Assembly: GCA_012934845.2 (NCBI GenBank)
Contig: WNNJ02001239.1
Span: forward strand, 1-64,000
Source of the DNA: Pomphorhynchus laevis
Lineage: Eukaryota; Acanthocephala; Palaeacanthocephala; Echinorhynchida; Pomphorhynchidae
DNA length: 64,000 nucleotides
Reading direction: 5' to 3'
Both the position numbers and the translations under genes were made by a program. Shown piece after piece: positions 1-16,391 of this stretch. Numbering within the stretch: position 1 is the first letter of the stretch; every line of letters starts with the position of its first letter. The notes under the pieces were generated by a model, which worked only from the letters and a program-made list of their open reading frames with translations, made no database searches and had not been told where the DNA came from.

Positions 1-3769
<3,769 letters not shown>

Positions 3770-4385
3770 TATTAAATATGATTATATTGAATAATAAATT
3801 GATATTTGTTTCAGCGTTCTAAGCGTTTTATATTACAATATATTATTATGACATTATAATATAATTTATAATATTTTATTATCTAAAAGTAATTATACCA
3901 ATTTGTATTAGTTTTGCCGATATAGTAAAATCATATTTTGTATATTATGTATATATGTGATTCACATAAATGGGTACTGAATTTTGAACAAAATTACTGA
4001 ATTTTGAACAAATTCAAGTACTGAATTCAAGAACAAGTACTGAATTTTGAACAAAATTCAGTACGATTACTGTGTTTGAATAACTTAATATCTCAATTAT
4101 ATCATCTTACAATTTATAACTTGTTGATGCTAAAACTTGTAGTTAAACGTATAAATAATAAATACATAATTAATTATAGTTTACGCTTTAAAGATGATTA
4201 TATTCGAATAAACAATTGGTAATTGTATCAGAGTTCTAATTTATGCATATTTTTAAAATTATCATATTATAATATACTATGAATATTATATATAATGAAT
4301 ATTAAATATTATAATTTATTATCTAAAAGTAATTATGATAATATTTGTTAGTTGTGCCAATATAGTAAAATCATATTTTGCTTAA
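3770..4385. repeat. Direct duplication, about 430 bp apart
   Basis: The segment at about 3770-3950 recurs at about 4190-4385. Shared landmarks are GATTATATT followed by CGAATA/GAATAA, then TATCTAAAAGTAATTAT, and then ATATAGTAAAATCATATTTTG. The copies carry substitutions and small indels, so the duplication is not recent. It has no coding content. Confidence 0.8.
3973..4065. repeat. Short tandem repeat (TACTGAATTTTGAACAAAAT type)
   Basis: About four imperfect copies of a unit near 20-25 bp built on TACTGAATTTTGAACAAA, lying between the two arms of the larger duplication. Typical of local slippage; no coding potential. Confidence 0.8.
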
Positions 4386-5579
4386 AATTCAAATCGGAAA
4401 TTATTTTATGTTACAATTTTTATATTACATTACTTTATAAAATGAAAAAATACTTTGTAAAAAGGTATACCAGACGTACTGTTTTAGACAAGTTAATTGG
4501 TCGCTGGGACTAAAATCGTGATTAACTGTTGGCTACGATACCACTCTTAATTCAACAGCTATTATTTTAACTGATTCCGTTAAATTTTTCTTAAGTTTAG
4601 ATGCTCCGTAAATTTACAATAAAATTGTACAACACTTTCAATATTAATATTAAATTATTTATTATAATGAATAACACGTTCAATATTAGTATTTTAAAGT
4701 ATAAAAACGGTTGGTTTACAGCATTTATTTCCCTAGTTTTTTTATCGAGAAAGTGCATCCGAGACCAAATATAATAACATTATTTATTATTAATATAAGA
4801 CGGATAATATTTTTTTGTCTTTTATATTCTTTGCTAAATTGTGTATACGATGAATCTAAGTAAATTAAATATTCAACAGTTCTGAAGAGGTTCAAATATA
4901 TATGACCGCTATTCAAGTATTTTAATTAATATCACATAAGTTATAATAATATAACAAATAACTGGTGTTGATCTATTTTTTATTTGGAATTTTGAAACCA
5001 GATTCATAAAACACTAATTTATTTTTATATTTCATTTGCTGCTGCTACAAGATAAGGAAAAGTTTTGTTTCTGATGATTCTAGCAGCAGCTAGAGAAATA
5101 TCAAAAATAGTGTTTTATCTATCCTGCTCCAAAATTCTAAATATTGTAAATATTATTATATGATTTAAAATAAAATATAAATATTATAATCAGCAATAAC
5201 AACAATTTTTTGTTTTTAAATGATTTTTATCATAAATTTAAAATATTTTTTAATTTGTTTTAATAATAAAAATAGAAATTTTATTTAATTAGAATATATT
5301 AAAAATATTTAATCGTAAGTCTTATTCTATTCAATTAAATAGAAAATTAAGGCAGCTACATGATTTTGAAACAACTGGATTCAATGATGAAACGCTCATG
5401 TACATCTTAGGGCTCTTTGTCGCAAATGTATACATTTATTTTACGTCTTTTTTGTATAAATCGTCCTGTTTGATGATTCCCGTGACTCGTTCCGGTAGTT
5501 GTAAAATAAAACTAAGGTTAATATGTCATTTGTTGAATGATGTGCTGTAATATAAAAAGGTTTACATAATATCCTTTAA
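4386..5579. other. AT-rich non-coding DNA
   Basis: No gene seen. Short open frames such as that at 4725-4916 (minus) are what a sequence this AT-rich gives by chance. A possible hairpin-like pair of AGCAGC/GCTGCT words lies around 5038-5090 (GCTGCTGC and AGCAGCAG), but no family was recognised. Confidence 0.5.
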
Positions 5580-6168
5580 ATTAATATAACTTGATTGCTT
5601 CTGTGATCTGATATTTTCCTGATTTTGGCACGATATTATCCTCACAGGTATTGTTCCTATTCTTGATACAACAACACGCTACTAATCAGCCTGGGTGGAT
5701 CTCATCAGCTGCTGACCCAGACATACATTTCACGTTTCGACCCTTATAATCTGCTTAATCCGTACACTGGTGCTGATCGGATTCGAACTCAGGACGTCTG
5801 TATCGCGATTCAACGCTACATCCACTAGGCTGGCTGCTCCAGTGGTGTACATATACATTTCTGTATATTACTTTTGGTAGTGGATCGTATTCTAACGATC
5901 TACTAGAAACCTACCGTAGTTGTATGATTCGCTAGCCGGATCACTGATTTTCATGCTGCCACTTGCAATGAATGATTTAAATTGTACTTAATTGCATCTG
6001 TGAGCTAAAAGTTTTCTGATTGTGGCACAATATTATCCTGACAGATATTGTTCCTATTCCTGATACAGCAGGACGCTACTAATCAGCTGCTGATCCAGAT
6101 CTACATTTCACGTTTTGACCATTATTATCTGCTTAGTCCGTACACTGGTGCTGATCGGATTCGATGGT
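5580..6168 (-). mobile_element. tRNA-related short retroelement, minus-strand copy plus second partial unit
   Basis: Non-coding element of the same family as 59,729-60,249. Read on the minus strand it has a Pol III box A-like word (AGCCTAGTGG, 5822-5831) and a box B-like word (GTTCGAATCC, about 5779-5788), then GTCAGCAGCTGATGAG and a tail ending at about 5580 in GCAATCAAGTTATATTAA. The unit is about 397 bp; a second, internally deleted unit begins near 5978 and runs to about 6168. The CAGCAG before CTGATGA and the TTGTTG after it could still pair using G-U wobbles. No protein is encoded; mobility would depend on a partner reverse transcriptase. A relationship to SINEs or retrozymes is inference from structure. 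Confidence 0.8.
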
Positions 6169-6340
6169 GCTGATTATCACCAGTGTACGTAATACGCGGA
6201 TAATAAGGGTCATCACGTGAAATGATGGTCTGGATTAGTAGCTAATAAGACCCACCCAGACTGATTAGTAGCGTCCTGCTATGTCAAAAATAGGAACAAT
6301 ACCTGTGAGGATAATATCGTGCCACAATCAGAAGAATTAA
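6005..6340. repeat. Head-to-head inverted pair of retroelement units
   Basis: A minus-oriented partial unit (6005 to about 6168) meets a plus-oriented partial unit (about 6170-6335), making a long imperfect palindrome centred near 6172. Both arms carry the AATATTATCCTGACAG/CCTGTGAGGATAATAT and GTACACTGGTG/CACCAGTGTAC landmarks. The plus arm has lost the CTGATGA word (it reads CTAATAA). Probably two insertions or an inversion within a tandem copy. Confidence 0.75.
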
Positions 6341-6859
6341 TATAATTAAAATGTAAATTAAGCAAGTTAAGACACAGGCACAATCTGGAATCGATTAATA
6401 TTTCATTCATAAATCATATGTAATGAAATAAGCTTAAAATTAATATGTTAAAATGATTCTTATTTATTAAATTTTTAATTTTGGTGCAAGATCAATAAAA
6501 TGCTAATTTAATTTGATATTTAGCTAGCTGCTGCTCGCCTAATCAGAAATAAAACGTTTATGATGCTAAACATTATTGCACAAGTTCATTATTGTGAACT
6601 TCAATAAGGATATATACCCGATTTTAAAATACAATACACTGGAAATACACATTTGCATAAATCTTAAAATTTCTAAAATATAAACAGTTTCTATTTCTCT
6701 AAATTATTGATACATTTCCCAATTCCCGGAATGGGTAAAGTGGGTGGGATGTTAAATTTTATTTTAAAGTTTATTACTGTATTAATTACCTTTTGATTTA
6801 TATAAATTAATATTTTCAAATTTAAATAATATATAAATCTAAGCTATTACAAATTACAT
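6341..6859. other. AT-rich non-coding DNA
   Basis: Nothing recognisable beyond base composition. No open frame of note. Confidence 0.5.
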
Positions 6860-7430
6860 ATTTAATATTTGATATCTAAAGTATAATATTTTATTATTTG
6901 ATATCTAAATTACATAATACTTTAATATAATACTGTAATATAATATTTTAATACAATACGTTATATTAATATTTTAAATTTAATATTTTAATTTCATATT
7001 TAATATTTGATATCTAAAGTATAATATTTTATTATTTGATATCTAAATTACATAATACTTCAATAGAATACTGTGATATAATACTTTAATATATACTGTA
7101 ATTAAATATTTCAATACAATACTTTAATATTAATATTTTAAATTTGATATTTTAATTACATATTTAATATTTAATATATAAAGTATAATATTTTGTTATT
7201 TCATATCGAAATTACATAATACTTTAAAATAATACTGTAATATAATACTTTAATATAATACTGTAATATAATATTTTAATACAATACGTTAATATTAATA
7301 TATTATCGAAATATCGAAGAAATATTCAATTTCTTTTTTCTGGGAATGGCATTTAGATACAAAAATAGTTAATATTAATATTTTAAATTTAATATTTTAA
7401 TTACATATTTAATATTTGATATCTACTTGC
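6860..7430. repeat. AT-rich tandem repeat, units about 138-165 bp
   Basis: At least three units marked by TTTGATATCTAAAGTATAATATTTT (seen at about 6868 and 7006, and as a diverged form at about 7170), followed by runs of ACTTTAATATAATACTGTAATAT. The first two units are 138 bp apart. A last partial unit ends near 7430 after a 60-bp unrelated insertion around 7300-7370. Confidence 0.75.
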
Positions 7431-7714
7431 AGTAAATTTACGTAATCCTTATAAATAAGAAAGCAACTGACTTGGACTTTGGTTTAAAATTTTGTAAACA
7501 TCGAATTCAAGAAATGAAGTCAAAGATACTTTAAACAATTGTATTATTCACACAACATTGGCTCTCGCCCATAACCTGAATCAGCAATCGTTTCTTCTTA
7601 ATCGGTAAGTTTTACTACTTTCAAAAATTATGAAATATCTTTTTGGTATATATTTATTATACTTTTAATTAAATGTGAGTTTAACGTTTTTAAAGCACGT
7701 ATCAAAAGAAGTTT

Positions 7715-8038
7715 TTACCTTATCGAAAACTGTAAATATTCTGCTGATGTCAGCAATTTTTGCTCCAGATCTTTTTCTTCCTGTATATTATATATTTGGA
7801 TTTCCAATGTAATACTTGAAAAATTCCTATACTTCATTTTTCTAAATTGCTTTTTTAGAAAGGCAGGCATTGAAATATTTGCACTGCAAATACAATCTCT
7901 AGTACATTTGTGATTGTCCAATTCTATGTAAATTATATCAAATGATAATAAATGACAATAGGACTGTATACAGGTGTCAAATGAAATCAGTATGTACTTT
8001 GTGAAATAATAAAAAGCATCGAAATATTTTTCAGACAA
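7715..8038 (-). CDS. Doubtful 107-codon open frame
   Basis: An open frame of 107 codons on the minus strand, longer than expected in such AT-rich DNA, with a protein-like mix of residues (CTRDCICSAN, then a KKQFRKMKYRNF basic stretch). However, its first codon is TTG and the first ATG lies halfway in, before MPAFLKK. No domain, signal peptide or clear membrane segment was recognised. It could be an exon of an interrupted gene or chance. No promoter or splice evidence settles it. Confidence 0.15.
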   Translation of the reverse strand: MSEKYFDAFYYFTKYILISFDTCIQSYCHLLSFDIIYIELDNHKCTRDCICSANISMPAFLKKQFRKMKYRNFSSITLEIQIYNIQEEKDLEQKLLTSAEYLQFSIR

Positions 8039-8040
8039 TA

Positions 8041-10614
8041 GTAAATATCTTAAGAAAGTTGTATTTTTGCATGTCCTTTTTTGATAATTTATGTCATATA
8101 GCTGTTATTAGCAATTTATTATTCGGTATTTGCAAAATCATACGCATATATCAACTTGGTCTATCGTCATGGTCTGCTTCAACGAATATTTAAAAATGTC
8201 AGCTAATTTACGAAGCTGTTTTACTGCCAATAACAAAAAGTGATCAAATTAACAATGATATCTCCTGTTAAAAAAGTAAAAAACAAATTACAATAAAAAA
8301 CGCATTTTAAAATTTATTTATTATTTGTTTGTTCTAAACACTTTTTAATTTATTTTACTACCATGCAATACCCTATTTTAAACAATATGAATACAGAGTT
8401 ACTGTATTGAACAGTAATAACTTACTTTATTGAACTGTATAACTTACGTGATTAGTTACTACAAAAGTGTAAGACGGTGTGAGTGCTAAGGAATTTAGAT
8501 ATATAATGAATTATTTACAAATATATATTTTTTTAATAAACTATCATAATAAATTCCGCAAAAAGAAATATTTCAAGGGATATCAATTCAGCATGCTCTC
8601 CTCTATACATGCTACATTGCCTCATTGAAGGCCACAGATAGTCTTTGGAATAGAACGGACGTCGATCGTCGATTGTCGGTACTCCTGCTCAATCGCCTGC
8701 CTAGTTCATTCAGAATATAATTTATATTTTTTATAATTTTTATTTAAAATACTCTGTGTATTGGTAAGCATTATTTTTTAATTGTACTCGAGAGATGATA
8801 ACCGTATGAAGCAAACAATAAGAATATAGAGATAAATTAATCAATGGCTAATTTATATATATAAATAATTACATATTAGAGCAAAAACTCATATTATATT
8901 AATATGACATTTACCTTGTTATGTACTCTTCATGTGATACATTATCTTACTCTTAACTTAAATTTCTGCTAATTTTTAGGGAGAAGCGAAATATAGATAC
9001 GCAAGCACAATTTACATCCTATTTTTTAATATTTATGTATAAATACAGTGAATTTTGAAAGCCACAATATTATGCACAAATACTAATATAATGTTTGGAA
9101 TCAGATATTCCGTACACTGTGAGGAACTGGTTTGTTTCTAGAATAGTTAGAATATGTATTTTACAATGTTTTATTTACGCAAATTTATATCACTGCTTAC
9201 TTAGAAAGAATACGACTTAACTTAATCGGCGAGTCTCGACAATTCCTCACTTCTATTCTAGGACAATGAAGTCACAGGTGTGAAGTACGACTGGAATTCT
9301 GAAAGCATTCGACTTTGCTCTCAGTGAGACAAATATCATAATACAGTAAATTATAATGTGTTAAAAATAAATGTTTCTTGTAAATTATAAATAAGAATTC
9401 TCTTGTCTGTAGTTAAGAATATAAATTACACATTTACATTTCTACCACTCACATTGGAAATAAAAACTAATTGGAATTTGACATTAGTAATAAATGAGGG
9501 TCAGTAACGAATATCGATAAATATCGCTGGAAAACATAATTATAAATCTTTGTTTAATATTTTTGGTTTAAGAAAAATCGACATTGTACCAGCAAACAAA
9601 TTAATGAATAGCACATCGAAGGTATTTTATAAGACACAAAACGTTTGTGTTTTATAAAAAGTTAAATGTGTACTGTAAAACGATTTTAAAATATAAAAAC
9701 GAATTTACTAGGATATTCAACTTGATCACACTATCAAGTGCTTAATTGATCAAGAGTTAATTGTTCGCAACAATAAAGTTCTAATTACTTAATTTTATTA
9801 TATTTGAACGTAAGATTAAGTTATCGTTAAAGTATTTGGTATTTTAGTGATATCAACATGCATGATTAATATGGTATTCAGTATTCATATATTGAAAAAA
9901 ATAGATTTGAAAAGTTTTAGCATTTATAACTAAAATGAATATCGTATGTCATTGAGTAATTTTTATAATTTAGTAATTTTTATAATTTAATAATTTTTAT
10001 AATTTTCATAACAATTTCATAACAATTAATTAATTGTTGGGAATTAATAAATCTATCAATTTACAAAAATCACTTAAAACTACAAATCATGAAATTCAAA
10101 AAATGATACACTTATAATAATTTCTAGTTTTTGGAAAATTGAAATCCATTTTAAATAATTCCTAAATAATTCAACCCGTATTTAGAGTTTCAAATTCCAC
10201 AATTCACCTAAATAATAAGCATAATTTTATTTTTTAGTGCAATTGTTTGGTTTTCTATTTAATTACAAATTAGATTTTTTACAGACGGTAACATGAAATT
10301 AAAATATCAAATGTTTTTACCTTGTCATTATTCAAACAAATAATAAATAGATGAAGAAAATTAAACAAATATTTTGAATGCACGCGTGATGAGGTTAAAA
10401 GCAAATTTATTCAATTATTAAATAAATTATACAAGAAATCTTTAAAATTCATATAATTCCTTAATGCTGTTTAAAGTTACATTTCAATTTACAGGAACAA
10501 AATAATTAACTTTCTTTATTTACAAAGTATAAGAACAATAAATGTATATCGCTTTTGAAAATACACTAAAATAACAAACATACATTGTAATCCACTAAGT
10601 AGAAAATAAAAAGC
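8041..10614. other. AT-rich non-coding DNA
   Basis: No gene recognised. It contains a hairpin at 9625-9659 (listed separately) and a short triplicate TAGTAATTTTTATAATTT at about 9953-10010. Confidence 0.5.
9625..9659. repeat. Hairpin, 16-bp arms, 3-nt loop
   Basis: Left arm TTTTATAAGACACAAA (9625-9640) and right arm TTTGTGTTTTATAAAA (9644-9659) around the loop ACG. The arms have one mismatch, which is a G-U pair in RNA. Confidence 0.8.
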
Positions 10615-11600
10615 AAGACCGTTCCCAACCCTTGCCGGCTTCAAATACCGTTAGGCAACCTCATCTTGAACAAATATCTCCAAACGATTAGATAAGTGAC
10701 TATTCAAATAAATTGTCAAAAATGTCACATTTGAACGGTTTACATCTCCAAAGGATGACTATTCAAATATATTGTTGCAACGTACCATCTTGAACTGTTA
10801 ACATCTTGAAAGGAAAAGTGACCGTTCCCAACCCTTGCCGGCTTCAAATACCGTTAGGCAACGTCATCTTGAACAAATATCTCCAAACGATTAGATATGT
10901 GACTCTCCAAATAAATTGTCAAAAATGTCACATTTGAACGGTTTACATCTCCAAGAGATGACTATTCAAATATATTGTTGCAACGTAACATCTTGAACTG
11001 TTAACATCTTAAAAGGAAAAGTGACCGTTTAAATACCTTGTGCAACGTACCATCTTGAACAGCTAATGTCTCAAAAGGAAAAGTGACCGTTTAAATCCCT
11101 TGCTGGCTTCAAATACCGTTAGGCAACGTCATCTTAAACAAATATCTCCAAACGATAAGATAAGTGACTCTCCAAATAAATTGTCAAAAATGTCATATTT
11201 GAACGGTTTACATCTCCAAAGGATGACTATTTAAATATATTGTTGCAACGTACCATCTTGAACTGTTAACATCTTAAAAGAAAAAGTGACCGTTCCCAAC
11301 CCTTGCCGGCTTCAAATACCGTGAGGCAACGTCATCTTGAACCGTTATCCCCAAACAATTAGATAAGTGACTCTCCAAATAAATTGTCAAAAATGTTACA
11401 TTTGAACGGCTTATATCTCCAAAGGATGACTATTCAAATATATTGTTGCAACATACCATCTTGAACTGATAACATCTTCAGAATAATAAGTGACCGTTTA
11501 AATCTTTTGCTTGCTTCGAATACCGTGAGACAACGTAATCTTGAACACTTGATACCTCCAAACGATTAGATAAGTGACTGTCCAAAAACAATTTTCAAAG
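10615..11600. repeat. Higher-order tandem repeat, about 203-bp unit
   Basis: Units begin with GTGACCGTTCCCAACCC or variants at about 10,616, 10,819, 11,076, 11,286 and 11,487. Each full unit is itself made of three subunits of about 60-70 bp, each starting TTGAAC and passing through a CATCT(C/T)(C/G)AAA core and a GTGAC(T/C) or GATGACT word. An extra shortened subunit occurs at 11,026-11,090. The last unit decays into poly-T/A near 11,590. No frame stays open through a unit on either strand. Confidence 0.9.
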
Positions 11601-12233
11601 AAAATTGTTTTTTTTTTCACTTTTTTTTTAAAAATCACTTTTTTTTCAAAGAAACGATTAAAACTTCTAATATTGTTGACTTGAAAAAGTTTGACAGTGA
11701 TTTGTAAAAATTACTAAATAGACACTTTCAATAATAAAATATAAATAAACGAATATAAATAACGATTAAACTAAATTCTACCTGTTAGAACTACTAAATT
11801 TACATACTAAAGTTTAATTACTCAACGAGACCTTTATTATAATTTAACTGGAGATTGGCATTCATTTGGCATCACGTTTTCATATTTTTTTCATTGCTAA
11901 CAAGAATCATAAATAGAGACAAATGAAAACCTTAATAACAATAATCTGGTAAGAATTTTTCGAAATCTAAAAATTTTAAGTTATTTTAAATCTAGAAGAA
12001 GCTACAATTCGCTACATTCGCTAATGTATAAATGTTTATAATTACACTTATAAATGTTTTATTTATATAAAGCATTGATAAAAGGCAATGTATTTTTCTG
12101 AAGATGCTAACAGAAGTTAGCGAAATATCAAAAATAATTTCCTCTTTTCTTTGATCCGGATCCAATAATTATTTATCAATAATGGATAATTAGCAACCAT
12201 TTAAAAATAATTTAGTTTTGAATATTATGCAAT
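11601..12233. other. AT-rich non-coding DNA
   Basis: No gene or repeat recognised. Confidence 0.5.
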
Positions 12234-12560
12234 AACTTTTATTTACAACACTAACAGTAAAAAGGCTAAACCTGTAATGCTTTTTAAAAAACTACTTCGG
12301 AATGCTTGACTGGGATGCGCCGTATTAACACAGACGCCTAGACCCAATGGAGTATTTTGGCCTTAGTCTACTCATACCTACAGGGTAGACCCATCGGTGT
12401 GGCCTATGTAGCGACACAACTTCGACTTACTCTACCATTAGTAAATCCCAGAAAGGAATTTGATAGGCTCACGCTCCTCCACCGGATGTTTAGCCTAACA
12501 TCTAAAACATACATGTGGAAGGTAACTTAACAGACAGCACTCGTGCTATCCCTGGTTTAG
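12234..12560. repeat. Dispersed repeat family, copy 1
   Basis: A locally GC-richer segment that recurs at 26,795-27,010. Shared landmarks, in order: TTTACAACAC(T/G)AACAG, GTAATGCTTTTTAAAAAAC, CTTCGGAA, GCCTTAGTCT/ACCTTAGTCT, ACAGGGT, and CAACACAACTTCGAC-like text. It may be the 3' part of an undescribed retroelement; no coding frame or A-tail was seen. Confidence 0.65.
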
Positions 12561-13429
12561 CTTCCCGAATAAGAATTTAAAAAATCATTACAGGTTTTAG
12601 CCTTTTTCCGGTTAGCGTATTCCGGTTAGATAATGAACAGTAAAATCTCTGTGTCATTAATTGAACAACAAAAATATGTGTGACACTTATTGATTGAACA
12701 AAAAACCATCTGTCACTTATGCAAATATACAAATTGCGTAAATACGAAACAAAAATGATCAGCGATCTTTAGACATTTACAAATTTATATCAAGTAGATA
12801 ACCACGCTAACTCACACTTCAACGAGAAAACGAGTATAAAGTGTAATTAAATGTAATGTGTATAAATTCGGTGCCTCAGTTTTTAAAAATGCATAAAATT
12901 CGCTGAGGCTTCTAAACATCACCAAAGCTCTATTTATGAATATTGATAATATATTGCAAATGAAAAAATGTTTGTTCAATTAAAATAAAAATAATCATAT
13001 AATCGCATAAAATAGTGTATGAATTTCGTCGCAAAGACCATCATGAAGAAAAACTGCTACAGCATACTTGATGAAAACAAAACTCAAATAATCAGCGATC
13101 TTTAGACATTGTTGATTTTATATAGACTGGTCAGCTACGGTAACTAGCAAATATCGCTTAAAATATTATTTTAATGTTTTGTGTTTCTTTTAGATAAATG
13201 AAAAGTAGAAAAGCTGAGAATACAAACAACGAAATGGAACAAAAAAGTTACTGCCCGAAAGTAATCCAATAAATAGTAATTTTAGTATCATTTGAGGAGC
13301 TAAATTTATTGTTAAAAATAAAATCTTTAATGTCAGATCGTCTATGCAAAATATTAATTTGTATTATAAATATGTATTATAAATTTGTATTATGTTATTA
13401 ATATTATACTGTATCTCATATAACTTTAT

Positions 13430-14800
13430 CGATTAAAATAAAATAGTATAATTTAAAAAATACAATTTAACTCTTTAATAAGTAGGATGTACATACAATT
13501 CGATTAAACGTAATCCAACACAATTCACTAAATTTTCAAAGAATTCAAAAAATTCCTTTTTAATGAAGAAAATTAAATTTATAAATGAACCTCTTATTTA
13601 AAAAAAATCCTTGATTGTAATTTGACAAATTCGTATTATCAATATCTCCGCAAATATTTTTGGTTATTTCCGCTAATAACCAAAAAATAAAAATAAATAT
13701 AAAAATTATGACATTTTTATGCTAGTAATTTCTTCAAAATTTTCTCTAATTCAATAATCAATTTAAAATAATTTTAGAGATACTTACATAAGAACTGCAT
13801 TATTGCTTCTCGCATTGTCGATTAAATAAAACACAAATTCTAAAGGTATATAGATTTCTGCTTATTTAAAGCAAAGTGAGATATGTAATTCATCATTTTC
13901 TAATGGTTTTAAAGCCGTAGCATTATTCTACACATGCCACAGCTGTATATGATCAGCCTATTTTGTCAAATCTCAGACAAAATATAATGTAGAACTAAAG
14001 TATGTGCGCCTACATTTGTGGTCCGACTTTGTACTCTAGATCAATGTAGTAATATCAAAATGAAGTCCATGAATTATTGCGCTACTCTGAGAAGCATAGA
14101 AATAATGAAGCAAATTTTTAAACATAATTAGTAGCTTTTGGTTGAACACTGAATTTAAAAATTATAATTAACCGGTATTACTAATTAGAATTGATTAGAA
14201 AAATAAAATGAATATTTGACAGATAATCTGTAGTTAGAAAAAGGAATTAGAACAATTAAAACAAACAACACGTTATGCTTAAATGAACTTTTCACATTTT
14301 AACTTTGCAAAAAGCATATGATTATTCAAACTCATACATTTTCATGACATAATAATTTAATAAATACCTAATTAAGCAACAACTGAGAATTTAATGAATT
14401 ATTAAAATATCATTTTCTAATTAAGAAATTTGAATTCGTAAATGAATATCTTATATTTAAAGTAATTTGCTAAAATATAATAAAATAACATATTTGTACA
14501 TATCAGTCAGTCTATTCATCATATTTTTAAAAAAATATAAATGATACACGTTCTTATTTGCAGTGAAATAGTCAGATTTAAATCAACGATTAAACGATGC
14601 AGCCCTCGAAAAAAATAGTACAATTAAAAATACAATTTAACTCTTTAATATGTAGGATATACAAATAATCCGATTGAACGTAATCCAACATAATTTACTA
14701 ATTTACTAAATTTTCAAAGAATTCAAAAAATTCCTTTTCAATAAATAAAGTTAAATTTATAAATGAACCTCTTATTTTTAAAAAATTTTCTTGATGCTAA
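13430..14800. repeat. Direct duplication, arms about 190 bp, 1.17 kb apart
   Basis: The segment 13,430-13,612 recurs at 14,605-14,795. Shared landmarks are ATACAATTTAACTCTTTAAT, CGTAATCCAACA, AATTTTCAAAGAATTC and ATAAATGAACCTCTTATTT. The arms differ by scattered substitutions and a short insertion. Non-coding. Confidence 0.85.
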
Positions 14801-14824
14801 AATGTAATTTTAGCATCAAGAAAA
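14786..14824. repeat. Perfect 18-bp snap-back hairpin
   Basis: Arms TTTTCTTGATGCTAAAAT (14,786-14,803) and ATTTTAGCATCAAGAAAA (14,807-14,824) around the loop GTA, with no mismatch. The paralogous duplication arm at 13.6 kb has only a CTTGAT at this place and no inverted copy, so the hairpin arose in this copy. Confidence 0.95.
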
Positions 14825-16320
14825 ATTTTCTTTCAGAATTTGTTACTCACCACTATAAATTTGCTTATAATATGTTAGAATACCAATATATTTTTAAGAT
14901 ATAAGTGTCTGTTTGCTATAAATATAAATCAACTATTTAATAATGCAGATAGAGCTGCATCTATTTCAAATCAATTCAAATAGATAAGCAAAATGTAATC
15001 TGCTAATAAGATTAATTCGCATTTTCAATATTTTGCCAAATTCAGATGTTAAATTTAGCTACAAAATTTTGTGTATCAAAATATGCTAAAAATTAAAAAA
15101 ACTTCAATGCAACATCGTCGATAAAAATATAATATTAATTTGTAGTTTTCATACTTCACAATTTCCGCATTACTTAGAATTGCATATTTATTTTCACAAA
15201 ATATTAGAGATTTGCTATAATTTATTTTTAGATTATGTTTGCCTAATGCGAGCGTAATTAATAATACTGATAAATTAGAATTTCATTCATTTCATGGATG
15301 CGGTATCTATATAGAATATTAGAAGAATCATTCAAACTGCACATTTATATATTTATTTATTAAAGTAAATAACAATTTTAAAATTTTTAAAGCTACTTAA
15401 TTAAACTTAATTAAAATGCGAATGGCAAGTATCAAAGTGAACACAACAAGACTTACACTTTCATTTTTGTTTTCTGCTGTTAAACATTTTGAATATAAAT
15501 GACTAACTTGAGTCTTTTATGTATAAATCAACACTTTGTAATTTCCTTGAAAAATATAGAAGGAGTTATCGAAATATTGTTATTTTTGAAATAAATCATT
15601 TCTTCATTTCTATAAATTAATAAGAATTTCGAATTTAAAATATTCATGTTAATGGAACAACTATTTTTAATCACTAATTAGAAAATAATAATTTAAACAA
15701 ATGTTGTGTTAATAAACGAAAAATTTTAAAAATAGTTTAAATCTCGCATTTTATTAAATGGATGATGTTCTTTTGCTGCGACAAACCTTTGAATGTTTAG
15801 AGTTGTATGAACGAATTTTTAAAATATAAAGTTCAAGCTAAATTAGCTTAAATGTACCATTTTAAAACACTCATTCTTTCAACGACTTCAGTGCAAAGCA
15901 ACTTAAAATATTCTACTTGCAAAAAAAATTGTCGTACTTTAGAATTTATTTTGACATCAACATTTTTGAATTAACGTAGCTCTCTTTGAAAAAAATTGTG
16001 AGAATTTTTATTTTTAATTTTTCACTGAGCTATTGAATATGAAGAAATTAAAAAACAACAGTAAACTGAGTTTTCAAATCATTGTACATGACGAATGAGA
16101 TATAGTGAACGATACTATGTTGCATAAATGACAGAGGTTCAAACAGTGCTTTAGAAATGTTTTTTACATTTTCAATTTATTATTAAGCATTTATAGTATT
16201 TAACTTTTTTACTTAATTAGTCATACGGGTTTTTTATTGAAATGTAATGCATGAACACTTTAGTACACATTTTTGGCACACATTTGTATGACAAAAAAAC
16301 TCATCGTAATTTAGTAAGTG

Positions 16321-16329
16321 TATAAAAAG
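16321..16329 (+). promoter_or_regulatory. TATA box of the first four-helix membrane gene
   Basis: TATAAAAAG preceded by GTAAGTG and lying 71 bp before the ATG. The word, its flanks and the distance are the same in the duplicated gene, which supports a core promoter. A start of transcription near 16,350 is expected from the usual TATA spacing. Confidence 0.75.
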
Positions 16330-16391
16330 GTAAAATTAAAGACTGCTTGGTAAAAAATCGTATTTTGAAAAAGTTCAACTTGGTAAATAGA

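Larger units (their letters stand above)
12561..15399. other. AT-rich non-coding DNA with local duplications
   Basis: No gene recognised. The word ATCAGCGATCTTTAGACATT occurs near 12,758 and again near 13,090. A longer duplication (13,430/14,600) and a hairpin (14,786) are listed separately. Confidence 0.5.

Noticed and set aside
4725-4916. 63-codon minus-strand open frame
   Set aside because: Length within chance expectation for AT-rich DNA and no protein-like features.
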